Shown piece by piece: positions 46,529-55,970 of a stretch of 64,000 nucleotides of DNA (positions are counted from its first letter, which is position 1; each line of letters begins with the position of its first letter). Below the pieces are notes generated by a model. It had not been told where the DNA came from. It saw only the letters and a program-made list of their open reading frames with translations, and did no database searches. The stretch is taken from contig NZ_LT977071.1 of assembly GCF_900250075.1 (NCBI RefSeq), positions 186,001 to 250,000 on the forward strand, read 5' to 3'. The translations under genes were made by a program, and so were the position numbers. This DNA is from Cupriavidus taiwanensis. Its GTDB lineage: Bacteria; Pseudomonadota; Gammaproteobacteria; Burkholderiales; Burkholderiaceae.

Positions 46529-46727
46529 GGCGACAACGCAAGGTTCACGCCAGGCAGCGAGGTCGGTCAGGCGAGGGGTGATTGCCCGGCAGGCGCACCA
46601 GCGGAATTCACGGTGCACCGCCAGCGTGCGTGCCATGCACACTGGCGGCGTGTCGACAGAGAGGACACGGCACACATCGACACGCCCGGCGCACCACTGC
46701 GGATGGCATGGATGTTGCGAAAGTACT

Positions 46728-46818
46728 GGCGAGAGTAGAAGCGTTCACTGTCGCGCCGGGAGCCCGAAGGCTTTTTCGGATGATCAGCGCGACAACCGGA
46801 AATTGCTCTTGAAAGCCG
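46728..46818 (+). promoter_or_regulatory. Structured leader RNA, candidate NMT1-motif (xanthine-I) riboswitch, copy 2
   Basis: The first box is identical over 21 nt to copy 1 (46728-46748) and the second differs at one base (CCGGAAATTGCTCTTGAA, 46796-46813). Between them P2 is a different, longer hairpin closed by TGTCGCGC (46749-46756) and GCGCGACA (46787-46794). Conserved loops around a pairing-preserving but divergent stem are strong evidence for RNA function. It precedes an NMT1-type ABC binding-protein gene by about 130 nt. Confidence 0.68.
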
Positions 46819-46946
46819 CGCCTGCGTCCGGTAGTCCGGGCCGAGGCCGTGCCTTCATGACGCATGCCCGGCATCCATGGAACCGCTCGGGCTCTCATCA
46901 TGGCGCGACCGCAGGCGTGTTGAACGACAGCTCAAATCGCCCCGCC

Positions 46947-47933
46947 ATGACACCTCGCCTCTTGCTCCGCCGCCTGCTCGGGTTGGCAGCCATTGCCTCC
47001 ACCTGCTGGTCTGCCAGCGCCTTCGCACTCGACAAGGTTGTTTTCCTCACCTCCTGGTACGCCCAGGCCGAACACGGCGGCTTCTACCAGGCCGTTGCCA
47101 CCGGCCTCTACAAGAAATACGGCCTCGATGTGCAGATCCGCATGGGCGGTCCGCAAGTCAATGGCATGCAGATCCTGACCAGCGGCCAGGCAGATTTCCT
47201 GATGGGCTATGACCTGCAGGTTCTCAAGAGCGTCGAGCAGGGCCTGCCTGTCGTCACGGTCGGCGCCTCAATGCAGACCGACCCGCAAGGCATGATGACG
47301 CATGCAGACGTGAAGAGCCTTGCGGACCTGAAGACTCGCACCATCCTGGTCTCCACCTCCGGACGCACGACCTGGTGGCCGTGGCTGCGGGCCAAGTACA
47401 AGCTCGATGAATCGCAGTCGCGCGTCTACACCTTCAACCTCCAGCCATTCCTGGCCGATCCTAATGCCGCACAGCAGGCCTACGCGTCGTCCGAGCTGTT
47501 CAGCGCCGACAAGGCGGGCGTGAAGGCGCGCTTCTTCCTGTTTGCCGATGATGGCTACCCGCCTTACGGCACCACCATCGTGACGATGGATAAGACCGTG
47601 CGGGAAAAGCCGGATCTGGTCGCCCGTTTCGTGCGTGCCTCGATGGAAGGCTGGAAGAGCTACCTGGCCGACCCGGCGCCCGCCAACGCGCTCATCAAGC
47701 GTGACAACCCGAACATGAAGGACGACCAGCTCGCCTATGGCCTGGAGAAGCTCAAGCAGTTCCGCATGATCACCGGCGGGGACGCCGCCACGCAGGGCAT
47801 TGGCGTCATGACCGACGCGCGCTGGCGCAAGACGCGTGATTTCATGGTCGGGGTGGGTCTGCTCAAGGCCGATCTGGACTGGAAGCGTGCCTACACCACG
47901 CAGTTCGTCAACGACCTGAAGGTAATGCCATGA
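46947..47933 (+). CDS. NMT1/THI5-like ABC transporter substrate-binding protein
   Basis: 328 residues from ATG 46947; in-frame ATG 46857 is an alternative, since neither has a clear Shine-Dalgarno. Signal peptide LLLRRLLGLAAIASTCWSASAFA. The NMT1 fold is seen in VVFLTSWYAQAEHGGFYQAVATGLYKKYGLDVQI and GQADFLMGYDLQVLKS. This family binds pyrimidine- or purine-like ligands. It is first in an operon with ATPase, permease and a deaminase-type amidohydrolase, behind a riboswitch candidate, so uptake of a nucleobase is likely. Confidence 0.88.
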   Translation: MTPRLLLRRLLGLAAIASTCWSASAFALDKVVFLTSWYAQAEHGGFYQAVATGLYKKYGLDVQIRMGGPQVNGMQILTSGQADFLMGYDLQVLKSVEQGLPVVTVGASMQTDPQGMMTHADVKSLADLKTRTILVSTSGRTTWWPWLRAKYKLDESQSRVYTFNLQPFLADPNAAQQAYASSELFSADKAGVKARFFLFADDGYPPYGTTIVTMDKTVREKPDLVARFVRASMEGWKSYLADPAPANALIKRDNPNMKDDQLAYGLEKLKQFRMITGGDAATQGIGVMTDARWRKTRDFMVGVGLLKADLDWKRAYTTQFVNDLKVMP

Positions 47934-47978
47934 AGACCGCATCACACGCCGAATTTGTGTTCTGTCGGGGAGGCCGCC

Positions 47979-48857
47979 ATGTCGCTCGTCTTTCGTAGCA
48001 GCACCCGCGCTGCAGCCGTCCCGCAAGCGGGTGGCAGCCCGCTTCCGCTGGATGGCGTTCGTGCCGCCGATGCCCCGGCGCTGTTCGCCAACCAGGTCGA
48101 GAAGACGTATCCGAACGGCACCGTGGCCCTCGAGCGGGTCAGGCTGGCGATCCAGCCGGGCGAGTTCGTCTCGCTGCTCGGGCCGTCCGGCTGCGGCAAG
48201 AGCACGCTGCTCAAGCTGTTTGCTGGACTAGAGCAACCATCGGCAGGCCATGTGCGTTGGTGGGGCGGTCCTGCGCTCGCCGCGGGTATCGGCACGCCAG
48301 GGCGCACGCTCGCGATGGTGTTCCAGGAGGCAACGTTGATGCCATGGGCGAGCGTGGCCGACAACGCGCGCCTGCCGCTCGATCTGGCCCGCATGCCGCG
48401 CGCGGAGGCCGACGAGCGCGTACGGCGCGCCCTGGCACTCGTCGGCCTCGGTCACTTCGGCACAGCGTACCCGCGCGAGTTGTCCGGCGGCATGCAGATG
48501 CGCGTGTCGATCGCGCGCGCCCTGGCCGTGCAGCCCGACCTCCTGCTGATGGATGAGCCCTTTGGCGCGCTGGATGAATTTACGCGCAACAAGCTCGATG
48601 CCGACCTGCGCGCACTGTGGGCCGAGCGCGGGTTGACCGTGGTGTTTGTCACGCACAGCGTCTACGAAGCGGTCTATCTGTCGAGCCGCGTGATCGTCAT
48701 GGCGGCTCGCCCGGGGCGGGTCATTGCCGATGTGCCGATCGAAGGCCCGGCCGTGCGCGACGATGCGTTCCGCGTGTCGCCGGCCTTCATGCAGTACTGC
48801 GCGCAACTGTCGGCGTTGCTGACTCAGGCCAATACCGGTGCGCCGGCGGCCGACTGA
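47979..48857 (+). CDS. ABC transporter ATP-binding protein (SsuB/TauB-like)
   Basis: 292 residues from ATG 47979 (GGGGAGG upstream). Walker A GPSGCGKSTLLKLF near residue 75, signature LSGGMQMRVSIARAL near 168 and Walker B LLLMDEPFGALDEFTR are intact. It powers uptake with the adjacent permease. It begins 45 bp after the binding-protein gene. Confidence 0.92.
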   Translation: MSLVFRSSTRAAAVPQAGGSPLPLDGVRAADAPALFANQVEKTYPNGTVALERVRLAIQPGEFVSLLGPSGCGKSTLLKLFAGLEQPSAGHVRWWGGPALAAGIGTPGRTLAMVFQEATLMPWASVADNARLPLDLARMPRAEADERVRRALALVGLGHFGTAYPRELSGGMQMRVSIARALAVQPDLLLMDEPFGALDEFTRNKLDADLRALWAERGLTVVFVTHSVYEAVYLSSRVIVMAARPGRVIADVPIEGPAVRDDAFRVSPAFMQYCAQLSALLTQANTGAPAAD

Positions 48858-48874
48858 CTTCTGGAGAACTCATC

Positions 48875-49669
48875 ATGAACCCTCCGTTGTTGTCCCGCCC
48901 GGCCGTACAGCGCGTGGCAGCGCCGCTGGCCGTGGGAATCGTGCTGCTGTTCGCCTGGCAGTCTGTCTGCATGGCATTCAACGTGCCGTCCTACCTGGTG
49001 CCGTCGCCCGTGGCCATCGGCAAGACGCTGGCTGAAGACTGGTCCCTGTTGTTCGGCTCCCTGTGGGTGACGCTGCGCATAACGCTGCTGGCGTTTGCGC
49101 TGGCCGTGGTATGCGGCACGGTCGCTGCATTCCTGTTCGTGCAGAGCCGGTTGATCGAGGCGAGCCTGTTTCCCTATGCCATCCTGCTGCAGGTCACCCC
49201 GGTGGTGGCGATCGCGCCGCTAATCATCATCTGGGTCAAGGAGCCGACGCTGGCGCTTGTCGTCTGCGCGACGCTGGTGGCGGTGTTTCCGATCATCTCG
49301 AACACTGTGCTCGGCTTGCGCAGCGTCAACCCGGGGCTCGCCAACCTGTTTCGCATTAACCGCGCGAGCCGTTGGGACACCCTGGTGCGTCTGCGTATTC
49401 CCAGTGCACTGCCGTACTTCTTTGGCGGACTGCGCATCTCTTGCGGTCTGTCGCTGATCGGTGCGGTGGTGGCAGAGTTCGTGGCCGGCACGGGCGGCAC
49501 CGGTGCCGGGCTGGCGTACCAGATCCTGCAGGCGGGCTTCGCACTCAACATTCCCCGGCTGTTTGCCGCGCTGTTCCTGATCACAGTAACGGGGATCGCC
49601 CTGTTTGTGGCCATGGTTGCACTGTCGCGGCTTGCGCTGTCCCACTGGCATGAAAGCGAACTGGCATGA
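48875..49669 (+). CDS. ABC transporter permease (SsuC/TauC-like)
   Basis: 264 residues from ATG 48875 (TGGAG upstream). About six membrane segments. The BPD_transp_1 coupling region reads LFRINRASRWDTLVRLRIPSALPYFFGGLRIS, the EAA-like loop that docks the ATPase. It forms the transmembrane path for the ligand bound by the NMT1-type protein. The stop overlaps the next ATG by 4 bp. Confidence 0.9.
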   Translation: MNPPLLSRPAVQRVAAPLAVGIVLLFAWQSVCMAFNVPSYLVPSPVAIGKTLAEDWSLLFGSLWVTLRITLLAFALAVVCGTVAAFLFVQSRLIEASLFPYAILLQVTPVVAIAPLIIIWVKEPTLALVVCATLVAVFPIISNTVLGLRSVNPGLANLFRINRASRWDTLVRLRIPSALPYFFGGLRISCGLSLIGAVVAEFVAGTGGTGAGLAYQILQAGFALNIPRLFAALFLITVTGIALFVAMVALSRLALSHWHESELA

Positions 49670-51120
49670 CGACTCCTTCTGAACAACGTACTTCCCTGCT
49701 GATCCGCAACGCTGCCGCCATACTCACAGGGCAGGACGGTAGCCCGGGCCGGCCCGAGCGCAGTCCCGGACCCGATCTGCGCATCGTGGACAAGAGGATC
49801 GACGCAATCGGCCATCTGCGGCCCCTGGCCGGTGAACGCATCATCGATGCAACGGACTGCGTCGTTTATCCCGCGTGGATCAACACGCACCACCATCTGT
49901 TCCAGTCGTTGCTCAAGGGCGAGCCGCAAGGGCTGAACCTGACGCTGACGCCGTGGCTGGGCGCCACGCCCTACCGGTTCCGCGCGGCGTTCGACGAACA
50001 TACCTTCCGTCTGGCCGCCCGCATCGGCCTGGTCGAACTAGCGCGCAGTGGCTGCGGTACGGTGGCGGACCACAACTACCTGTACCACCCGGGCATGCCG
50101 TTCGACGGCTCGGCGATCCTGTTCGAGGAAGCCGATGCATTGGGGCTGCGTTTCGTGCTCTGCCGCGGCGGCGCGACGCACACGCGCGGGCTGGAGAGTG
50201 CCTTGCCGCAGGCGTTGCGCCCGGAAACGCTCGATGCCTACCTGGCCGACTGCGAGCGGCTGGCCGCCCGGTATCACCAGTCCGGGCCCGGAGCGATGCG
50301 CCGTGTGGCCATGGCGCCCACGACGCCGCTGTATTCGATGTCACCGGAGGAGCTGCGTACCTGCGCGCGCACCGCACGCCGCCTTGGCATCCGGCTGCAC
50401 AGCCACCTGTCTGAAACGGTGGAATACCAGAACGCCGCCAGCGCCCTGCACGGCACGATGCCAGTCGCGTTCTGTGGCGAGCATGAGTGGCTCGGGCCAG
50501 ATGTCTGGTTCGCCCATCTCGTCAAGCTCGCCCCGGCGGAGATCCGGATGCTGGGCGAAACCGGGACAGGCATCGCGCACTGCCCGCAGAGCAATGGACG
50601 GCTCGGTAGCGGCATCGCCGACATTCCGGCACTGGAGGCAGCTGGCGTGCCGGTGTCCATCGGTGTTGACGGCGCAGCCTCCAACGAGGCGGCGGACATG
50701 ATTTCCGAAGCCCATGCCGCATGGCTGATGCAGCGTGCCAGGCGCGGTGAACTGGCGCGCTCGCAGGCCGAGGGCGGTCAGGGCGAAGGCGGTGCCGGTG
50801 CCGCGCGCGTGGAGGACGTGGTGCGCTGGGGCAGCGCCGGCGGCGCGGCAGTTCTCGGGCTGGAGGGCGTCGGCACCATCGCGCCGGGGCAGGCTGCTGA
50901 TCTCGCGGTCTACCGACTCGACGATCCGCGCTACTTCGGACTACATGATCCGGCGATTGCGCCGGTGGCCAGCGGTGGCCGGCCAGCGCTGCGAGCGCTG
51001 TTGGTAGGCGGTCGCGTGATCGCCGAGGACGATGCGCTGCCGGGTGTGGACCTGGCCGAGCTGGGCGCGCAGGCACGTGAAGCCGTTGCGTTGCTGAAGG
51101 CGCGGGTACTCGGGGGGTAG
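49666..51120 (+). CDS. Amidohydrolase, 8-oxoguanine/pterin deaminase-like
   Basis: 484 residues, ATGA overlap with the permease gene. Metal ligands: INTHHHLFQSL near residue 70 (His-x-His), RLHSHLSETVEY near 245, and SIGVDGAASNEAADM near 330 with the Asp. The SCGTVADHNYLYHP and HCPQSNGRLGSG blocks place it in the AtzB/TrzN/8-oxoguanine deaminase group of the cytosine-deaminase-like amidohydrolases. It would hydrolytically deaminate a purine or pterin brought in by the transporter, giving a xanthine- or urate-like product. Confidence 0.85.
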   Translation: MTTPSEQRTSLLIRNAAAILTGQDGSPGRPERSPGPDLRIVDKRIDAIGHLRPLAGERIIDATDCVVYPAWINTHHHLFQSLLKGEPQGLNLTLTPWLGATPYRFRAAFDEHTFRLAARIGLVELARSGCGTVADHNYLYHPGMPFDGSAILFEEADALGLRFVLCRGGATHTRGLESALPQALRPETLDAYLADCERLAARYHQSGPGAMRRVAMAPTTPLYSMSPEELRTCARTARRLGIRLHSHLSETVEYQNAASALHGTMPVAFCGEHEWLGPDVWFAHLVKLAPAEIRMLGETGTGIAHCPQSNGRLGSGIADIPALEAAGVPVSIGVDGAASNEAADMISEAHAAWLMQRARRGELARSQAEGGQGEGGAGAARVEDVVRWGSAGGAAVLGLEGVGTIAPGQAADLAVYRLDDPRYFGLHDPAIAPVASGGRPALRALLVGGRVIAEDDALPGVDLAELGAQAREAVALLKARVLGG

Positions 51121-51306
51121 CCGCCTGAGAAAAAAAGCGTCACCTGTATAACAAAAACGCTGTACCGCGATGCCGCCGGCCCCCAATGCAACACCACACC
51201 GAGCCCACGCCAGGCGGCACGAATAAAAGCACAAAGACATTGCAAGAACCCGTCAGGGGCCACTACACAACGTTCCAAGCAGGATCAAAACCACGGAGGT
51301 CTAACA

Positions 51307-52374
51307 ATGCAGAAGCAGTACAAGCCGGCGCTCAAGCTGGCTGCGGTAGCGGCTATCCTTTTTTCCGGCACGGCCATGGCCCAGTCCAGCGTCACGCTGT
51401 ACGGCCAGGCTGACATGTTCGTCGGTGGCGTCAAGAGCCCCGGCGTGGGCGAGCGCGCCTGGGTCGCCAACTCAGGCGGTATGCAGACGTCCTACTGGGG
51501 CATCAAGGGTACCGAGGACCTGGGCGGCGGCACCAAGGCCATCTTCGACCTGAACGGCTTCTTCCGTACCGACAGCGGCAACAGCGGCCGCTTCAACGGC
51601 GACTCGATGTTCAGCCGCAGCGCCTATGTCGGCCTGCAGAACGACAAGGCCGGCACCATCAGGCTGGGCCGCAACACCACGCCGTACTTCATTTCGACCA
51701 TCCTGTTCAACCCGCTGGTCGACTCGTACGTGTTCTCGCCGGCGATCTTCCACACCTACTTCGGCGCGGTCAGCGGCGCCGTCGCCGATCCCGGCATCAT
51801 CGGCGACTCGGGCTGGAACAACTCCGTGGTGTACAGCACGCCAAACTTCGGCGGCCTGACCGCCAACTTCATCTACGGCTTCGGCGAGCAGCCGGGCGCC
51901 GCGGGCAAGCAGAAGTTCGGCGGCAACGTCCTGTACTTCAACGGCCCGTTCGCCGCGACCGTGGCCTACCAGCAGGTGCGCTTCAACAGCGTGCCGACCG
52001 ACATGTCGGACATCGGCCTGTCGCGCCAGGACGCCGCGCAGATCGGCCTGTCCTATGACTTCAAGTTGGTCAAGCTGTTCGCGCAGGGCCAGTACATCAA
52101 GACCCGCGCCACCACCGCGCCGTCCGGCGACATCAAGCACATCGACGGCCAGTTCGGCGCGTCGGTGCCCATCGGCGCCGGCAACCTGCTGGCTTCGTAT
52201 GCCTACGGCAAGGTCGACAACTCGCTGGGGGACTTCAAGCGCAATACCTTTGCCGTCGCCTACGACTACAACCTGTCCAAGCGCACCGACGTGTACGCCG
52301 CCTACTACTACGACAAGATCACCGGCATCGAGCACGGCGATACCTTCGGCGTGGGCGTGCGCCACAAATTCTGA
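51307..52374 (+). CDS. Gram-negative trimeric porin
   Basis: 355 residues with a signal peptide (KLAAVAAILFSGTAMA) and the Burkholderiales porin pattern: QSSVTLYGQADMFVGGV, then SYWGIKGTEDLGGGTKAIFDLNGFF, and the C-terminal aromatic GVGVRHKF needed for outer-membrane assembly. It starts after GGAGGTCTAACA. A general or purine-selective outer-membrane channel; its position behind the amidohydrolase suggests the latter as inference. Confidence 0.92.
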   Translation: MQKQYKPALKLAAVAAILFSGTAMAQSSVTLYGQADMFVGGVKSPGVGERAWVANSGGMQTSYWGIKGTEDLGGGTKAIFDLNGFFRTDSGNSGRFNGDSMFSRSAYVGLQNDKAGTIRLGRNTTPYFISTILFNPLVDSYVFSPAIFHTYFGAVSGAVADPGIIGDSGWNNSVVYSTPNFGGLTANFIYGFGEQPGAAGKQKFGGNVLYFNGPFAATVAYQQVRFNSVPTDMSDIGLSRQDAAQIGLSYDFKLVKLFAQGQYIKTRATTAPSGDIKHIDGQFGASVPIGAGNLLASYAYGKVDNSLGDFKRNTFAVAYDYNLSKRTDVYAAYYYDKITGIEHGDTFGVGVRHKF

Positions 52375-52404
52375 AGGCGTCCGGCGTCTCGGCGGCGGCA
52401 GCGC

Positions 52405-52699
52405 CTTGGCGGGCCACTACGACACCCGGCGTGCAGAAGCCGCACTGTGCCATGAATTGTTCCTGGATCGGGTGGACGGTGCTGGCGCTTGGGTGAATGC
52501 CTTCGACCGTGGTGATCCTGCGGTCGTGGGCTTCGGGCGCCCGTATCAGGCAACTGTTCATCGGCTTGCCATCCACAAGGATCATGCAAGATCCACACTC
52601 CCCCACGTCGCAGGTGCCGGTCAGGCCGGCGTCGTAGCGCGGCGCGTCCAGCAGTGTGCTGTACGGCTCGACGGTCAGCTCGCGCAGTTCTCCATTGAA
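52405..52699 (-). pseudogene. Xanthine-dehydrogenase-type [2Fe-2S] subunit remnant
   Basis: The minus-strand frame reads FNGELRELTVEPYSTLLD, GTCDVGECGSCMILVDGKPMNSC and QEQFMAQCGFCTPG, the small iron-sulfur subunit of molybdenum hydroxylases (XdhA/CoxS/IorA type). It has no start (a stop precedes FNGE at 52700-52702) and ends before the second cluster's CxC motif, where similarity fades near the porin stop. Confidence 0.8.
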
Positions 52700-53031
52700 T
52701 CAGTTGACGCCAGCCGCCGAAGGCGAGACGCGGGCATTCGGTCCCGCTTACAGGGTTGAGCAGGCCTTTTCCTCACTTTATGACAGCCCCTGTCATACGC
52801 CGCGCCTCTTGGAGGATGTTTTTTGCGTGATGGGGCCAGGACGCCACCTCTGAGTCCGAGATCCATCGCACAGATCCGCACATCCATTTCTGCTTTATAA
52901 GGATTTACCCCTAGATCTACCCGTCCGGAATTTCGGACACGTATGCAAATGAACCGCGTGACGGTATGGTGGAGCTGTCTCTTAAGTAACTGCCTCATGA
53001 ATAAAGGCGCTTTGAGGGCGCTGGTGCAGCA
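52700..53031. other. Intergenic region, 332 bp
   Basis: No gene, repeat or regulatory motif recognised between the iron-sulfur remnant and the acetyltransferase gene. Confidence 0.4.
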
Positions 53032-53472
53032 ATGATTAGATCGTTACAGATTCGATCCGCCACCGTTGCGGACCTGCCTGCCATTACTGCGGTGCTAGAC
53101 GAATGCGGATTAATGCAAAACACATTGTTGCCGCAGTATTCGTTCCACATTGCGTTAATGGATGGGCGCGTTGTCGCCTGTGCCGGAGCGGAGCGGCACG
53201 CGCAAGTGATAGTCGTCTGTTCAGTCGCGGTGCTGCCCCCATATCGGGCTCGCGGAATTGCCAAACACCTGGTATCTGCCGTTCTGGTGCGCGCGCGTGC
53301 AGAGGGCTGCGAACGCGCGGTCCTCGCCACCGCAAAAAGCCCCGGCTTCTTTTCGCGTTACGGTTTTTCCCTCGTTTCGACGACCTCTCTGCCTGTCAGC
53401 CTGCGGAATTCGCATACCTTGACGTCGCCGGGAATGCCAGCGGGAGTCTGCATGCAATGCGAATTGAAATAG
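53032..53472 (+). CDS. GNAT-family N-acetyltransferase
   Basis: 146 residues. The acetyl-CoA binding region reads VVCSVAVLPPYRARGIAKHLVSAVLVRARAEGCERAVLAT, with the R-x-x-G-x-A motif near residue 75, and the C-terminal SPGFFSRYGFSLVS. It resembles ArsN/ArgA-type small acetyltransferases; the substrate is unknown. Lower GC than its neighbours and isolated between a remnant and a 479-bp gap, so it may be a recent arrival. The ribosome site is weak. Confidence 0.8.
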   Translation: MIRSLQIRSATVADLPAITAVLDECGLMQNTLLPQYSFHIALMDGRVVACAGAERHAQVIVVCSVAVLPPYRARGIAKHLVSAVLVRARAEGCERAVLATAKSPGFFSRYGFSLVSTTSLPVSLRNSHTLTSPGMPAGVCMQCELK

Positions 53473-53951
53473 TGACCGGGACTGCAACCAAGACGGGAAC
53501 CCCATTGCGGTCCAGTGAGAGGGGTACTGCAAAACGGATTTACCGTAGAACTTCCGCTTTTCCTGATTTCAGAGGCAAGACACAACGGAGTCCTGCGTTG
53601 ACAAGGTGGCCGTAAGTCATTTAACGCGGCGATCCACTCACGGGTTTCTCACAATTTCGTTATGGCCTGCTTGCTTCACTAGCGCGGCTAGATCAGGCCA
53701 GCGACGCGAAGAACTGATCATCAGAAACGTCAACCGCGTGGGATCGCTGTATTGCGGCGCGTGCCAACCCCACGCGGTCGATTTACGTCAGACGTGTCCC
53801 AGTGCTGCCACCACAGCGGCCCAGCCACCGGCCACGCCACCATATGGTCAGGAACCCGCCTTCCACCATTCCCGCTGCGTCGCAGAACCGGCGCAAACGT
53901 ATGAAAACAACCGTTTTTTGAAGGCATCAAGTTTGACCGACGCCGGCAAAT
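53473..53951. other. Intergenic region, 479 bp
   Basis: No gene with recognisable similarity on either strand, and no convincing terminator or repeat seen. Confidence 0.4.
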
Positions 53952-55889
53952 TTACTGCTTGGCGCCCGCTTCCTTGAACTCGACATCCTCCACGTCCTCG
54001 CCCTTCTTCTCGGCGCTCGCCTCTTTCGCGTTGGCGGCGCGAGCCGAGCCAGTGTCCGGCTGAGCCTGGATGTCGGCATAGACCTTTTCACCGAGTTTTG
54101 CCGAGGCCGTGGCCAGGGCCTGCGCTCTGGCCTCGATCTCGGCCTTGTCGGAGGTCTTCAGTGCCGCCTCAAGGTCCTTGATTGCGGATTCGATCTTCTC
54201 CTTCTCGCCCGCCTCCAGCTTCTCTCCGTATTCGGCTAACGCCTTGCGCGAGCTGTGTGCCAGCGCGTCACCGTGGTTGCGCGCATCGACCAACTCCCGC
54301 TGTCGATGGTCTTCGTCGGCATGAGCCTCGGCGTCACGCACCATGCGTTGGATCTCGCCTTCAGACAGGCCCGAGTTGGCCTTGATGGTGATCCGGTTCT
54401 CCTTGCCGGTGGCCTTGTCCTTCGCCGACACGTGCAGAATGCCATTGGCGTCGATGTCAAACGTCACCTCGATCTGCGGCATGCCCCGCGGCGCCGGTGC
54501 AATGCCCTCCAGATTGAATTCGCCCAGCATCTTGTTGCCCGTAACGATCTCGCGTTCGCCTTGGTACACCTTGATGGTTACCGCCGCCTGATTGTCTTCG
54601 GCCGTCGAGAAGACCTCAGAGAACCTGGTCGGGATGGTGGTATTCTTGGCGATCATCTTGCTCATGACGCCGCCCAGGGTCTCGATCCCAAGCGACAGGG
54701 GGGTAACGTCGAGCAACAACACATCCTTGCGCTCACCCGTTAGTACCGCGCCCTGGATTGCCGCCCCCACTGCCACCGCCTCGTCGGGGTTGACATCCTT
54801 GCGCGGCTCGCGCCCGAAGAATGCCCTGACCTTCTCCTGCACTCTGGGCATGCGGGTCATGCCGCCCACCAGAATCACGTCGTCGATCTTTTCGACAGCG
54901 ATACCGGCATCCTGGATTGCGATGCGGCACGGCTCCATCGTGCGCTCGATCAGGTCTTCGACCAGCGCTTCGAGCTTGGCACGTGTGAGCTTCAGGTTCA
55001 TATGCCGCGGCCCGCTGACGTCGGCCGTGATGTACGGCAGACTGATTTCCGTCTGCTGGCTCGACGAGAGTTCGATCTTGGCCTTCTCCGCGGCCTCCTT
55101 CAGGCGTTGCAGCGCCAGTACGTCCTTCGACAGGTCGACCCCTTGGTCTTTCCTGAACTCGCCGATGAGGTGGTCGATGATGCGCTGGTCGAAGTCTTCG
55201 CCGCCGAGGAACGTATCACCGTTCGTCGAAAGCACTTCGAACTGCTTCTCGCCCTGCACGTCAGCGATCTCGATGATGGAAATGTCGAAGGTGCCGCCGC
55301 CGAGGTCAAACACGGCGATCTTGCGGTCGCGGCTTTCCTTCTTGTCCAGCCCGAACGCCAGCGCCGCCGCGGTCGGCTCGTTGATGATGCGCTTGACTTC
55401 CAGCCCGGCGATGCGGCCAGCATCCTTCGTCGCCTGACGCTGGCTGTCGTTGAAGTACGCAGGCACCGTGATGACGGCATCGGTAACGGGTTCGCCGAGA
55501 TAGTCTTCGGCGGTCTTCTTCATCTTGCGCAGCACCTCAGCCGAAACCTGCGGCGGGGCAAGCTTCTGGCCTTGCACTTCGACCCATGCGTCGCCGTTGT
55601 CGGCCTTCAAGATCGTGAAAGGCATCAGGCCGATGTCCTTCTGCACTTCCTTTTCCTCGTAGCGGCGGCCGATCAACCGCTTCACCGCAAACAGCGTGTT
55701 CTTTGGATTCGTGACGGCCTGCCGCTTGGCGGGTGCGCCGACGAGGATTTCGCCGTCGTTCAGATAGGCAACGATCGAAGGGGTGGTGCGCGAGCCTTCG
55801 GAATTCTCAATCACTTTGACTTGGTTGCCTTCCATCAGCGCCACACACGAATTCGTGGTGCCAAGGTCAATCCCGATGATCTTGCTCAT
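53952..55889 (-). CDS. dnaK: Chaperone DnaK (Hsp70)
   Basis: 645 residues from ATG 55889 (GGAG nine bases upstream; the earlier ATG at 55898 touches the GGAG). Full-length Hsp70: [54 protein letters not shown], and the linker [19 protein letters not shown]. The C-terminal lid ends [15 protein letters not shown], a slightly altered EEVD-type tail. No dnaJ or grpE is adjacent. As it is third in a small-heat-shock operon, it is probably an accessory DnaK paralogue acting on clients held by the Hsp20s. Confidence 0.93.
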   Translation of the reverse strand: MSKIIGIDLGTTNSCVALMEGNQVKVIENSEGSRTTPSIVAYLNDGEILVGAPAKRQAVTNPKNTLFAVKRLIGRRYEEKEVQKDIGLMPFTILKADNGDAWVEVQGQKLAPPQVSAEVLRKMKKTAEDYLGEPVTDAVITVPAYFNDSQRQATKDAGRIAGLEVKRIINEPTAAALAFGLDKKESRDRKIAVFDLGGGTFDISIIEIADVQGEKQFEVLSTNGDTFLGGEDFDQRIIDHLIGEFRKDQGVDLSKDVLALQRLKEAAEKAKIELSSSQQTEISLPYITADVSGPRHMNLKLTRAKLEALVEDLIERTMEPCRIAIQDAGIAVEKIDDVILVGGMTRMPRVQEKVRAFFGREPRKDVNPDEAVAVGAAIQGAVLTGERKDVLLLDVTPLSLGIETLGGVMSKMIAKNTTIPTRFSEVFSTAEDNQAAVTIKVYQGEREIVTGNKMLGEFNLEGIAPAPRGMPQIEVTFDIDANGILHVSAKDKATGKENRITIKANSGLSEGEIQRMVRDAEAHADEDHRQRELVDARNHGDALAHSSRKALAEYGEKLEAGEKEKIESAIKDLEAALKTSDKAEIEARAQALATASAKLGEKVYADIQAQPDTGSARAANAKEASAEKKGEDVEDVEFKEAGAKQ

Positions 55890-55970
55890 GATGTCCATCT
55901 CCAGCCAATCTCAGCCGGGACCGCGGCGGCGCCCTTGGGGACGCCACCGGTTCCCGGCGGAGACTGCAAC

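Noticed and set aside
46578-46946. N-terminal extension of the NMT1-type binding protein back to 46578
   Set aside because: It would translate through the leader RNA and lacks homology; the signal peptide begins at 46947.
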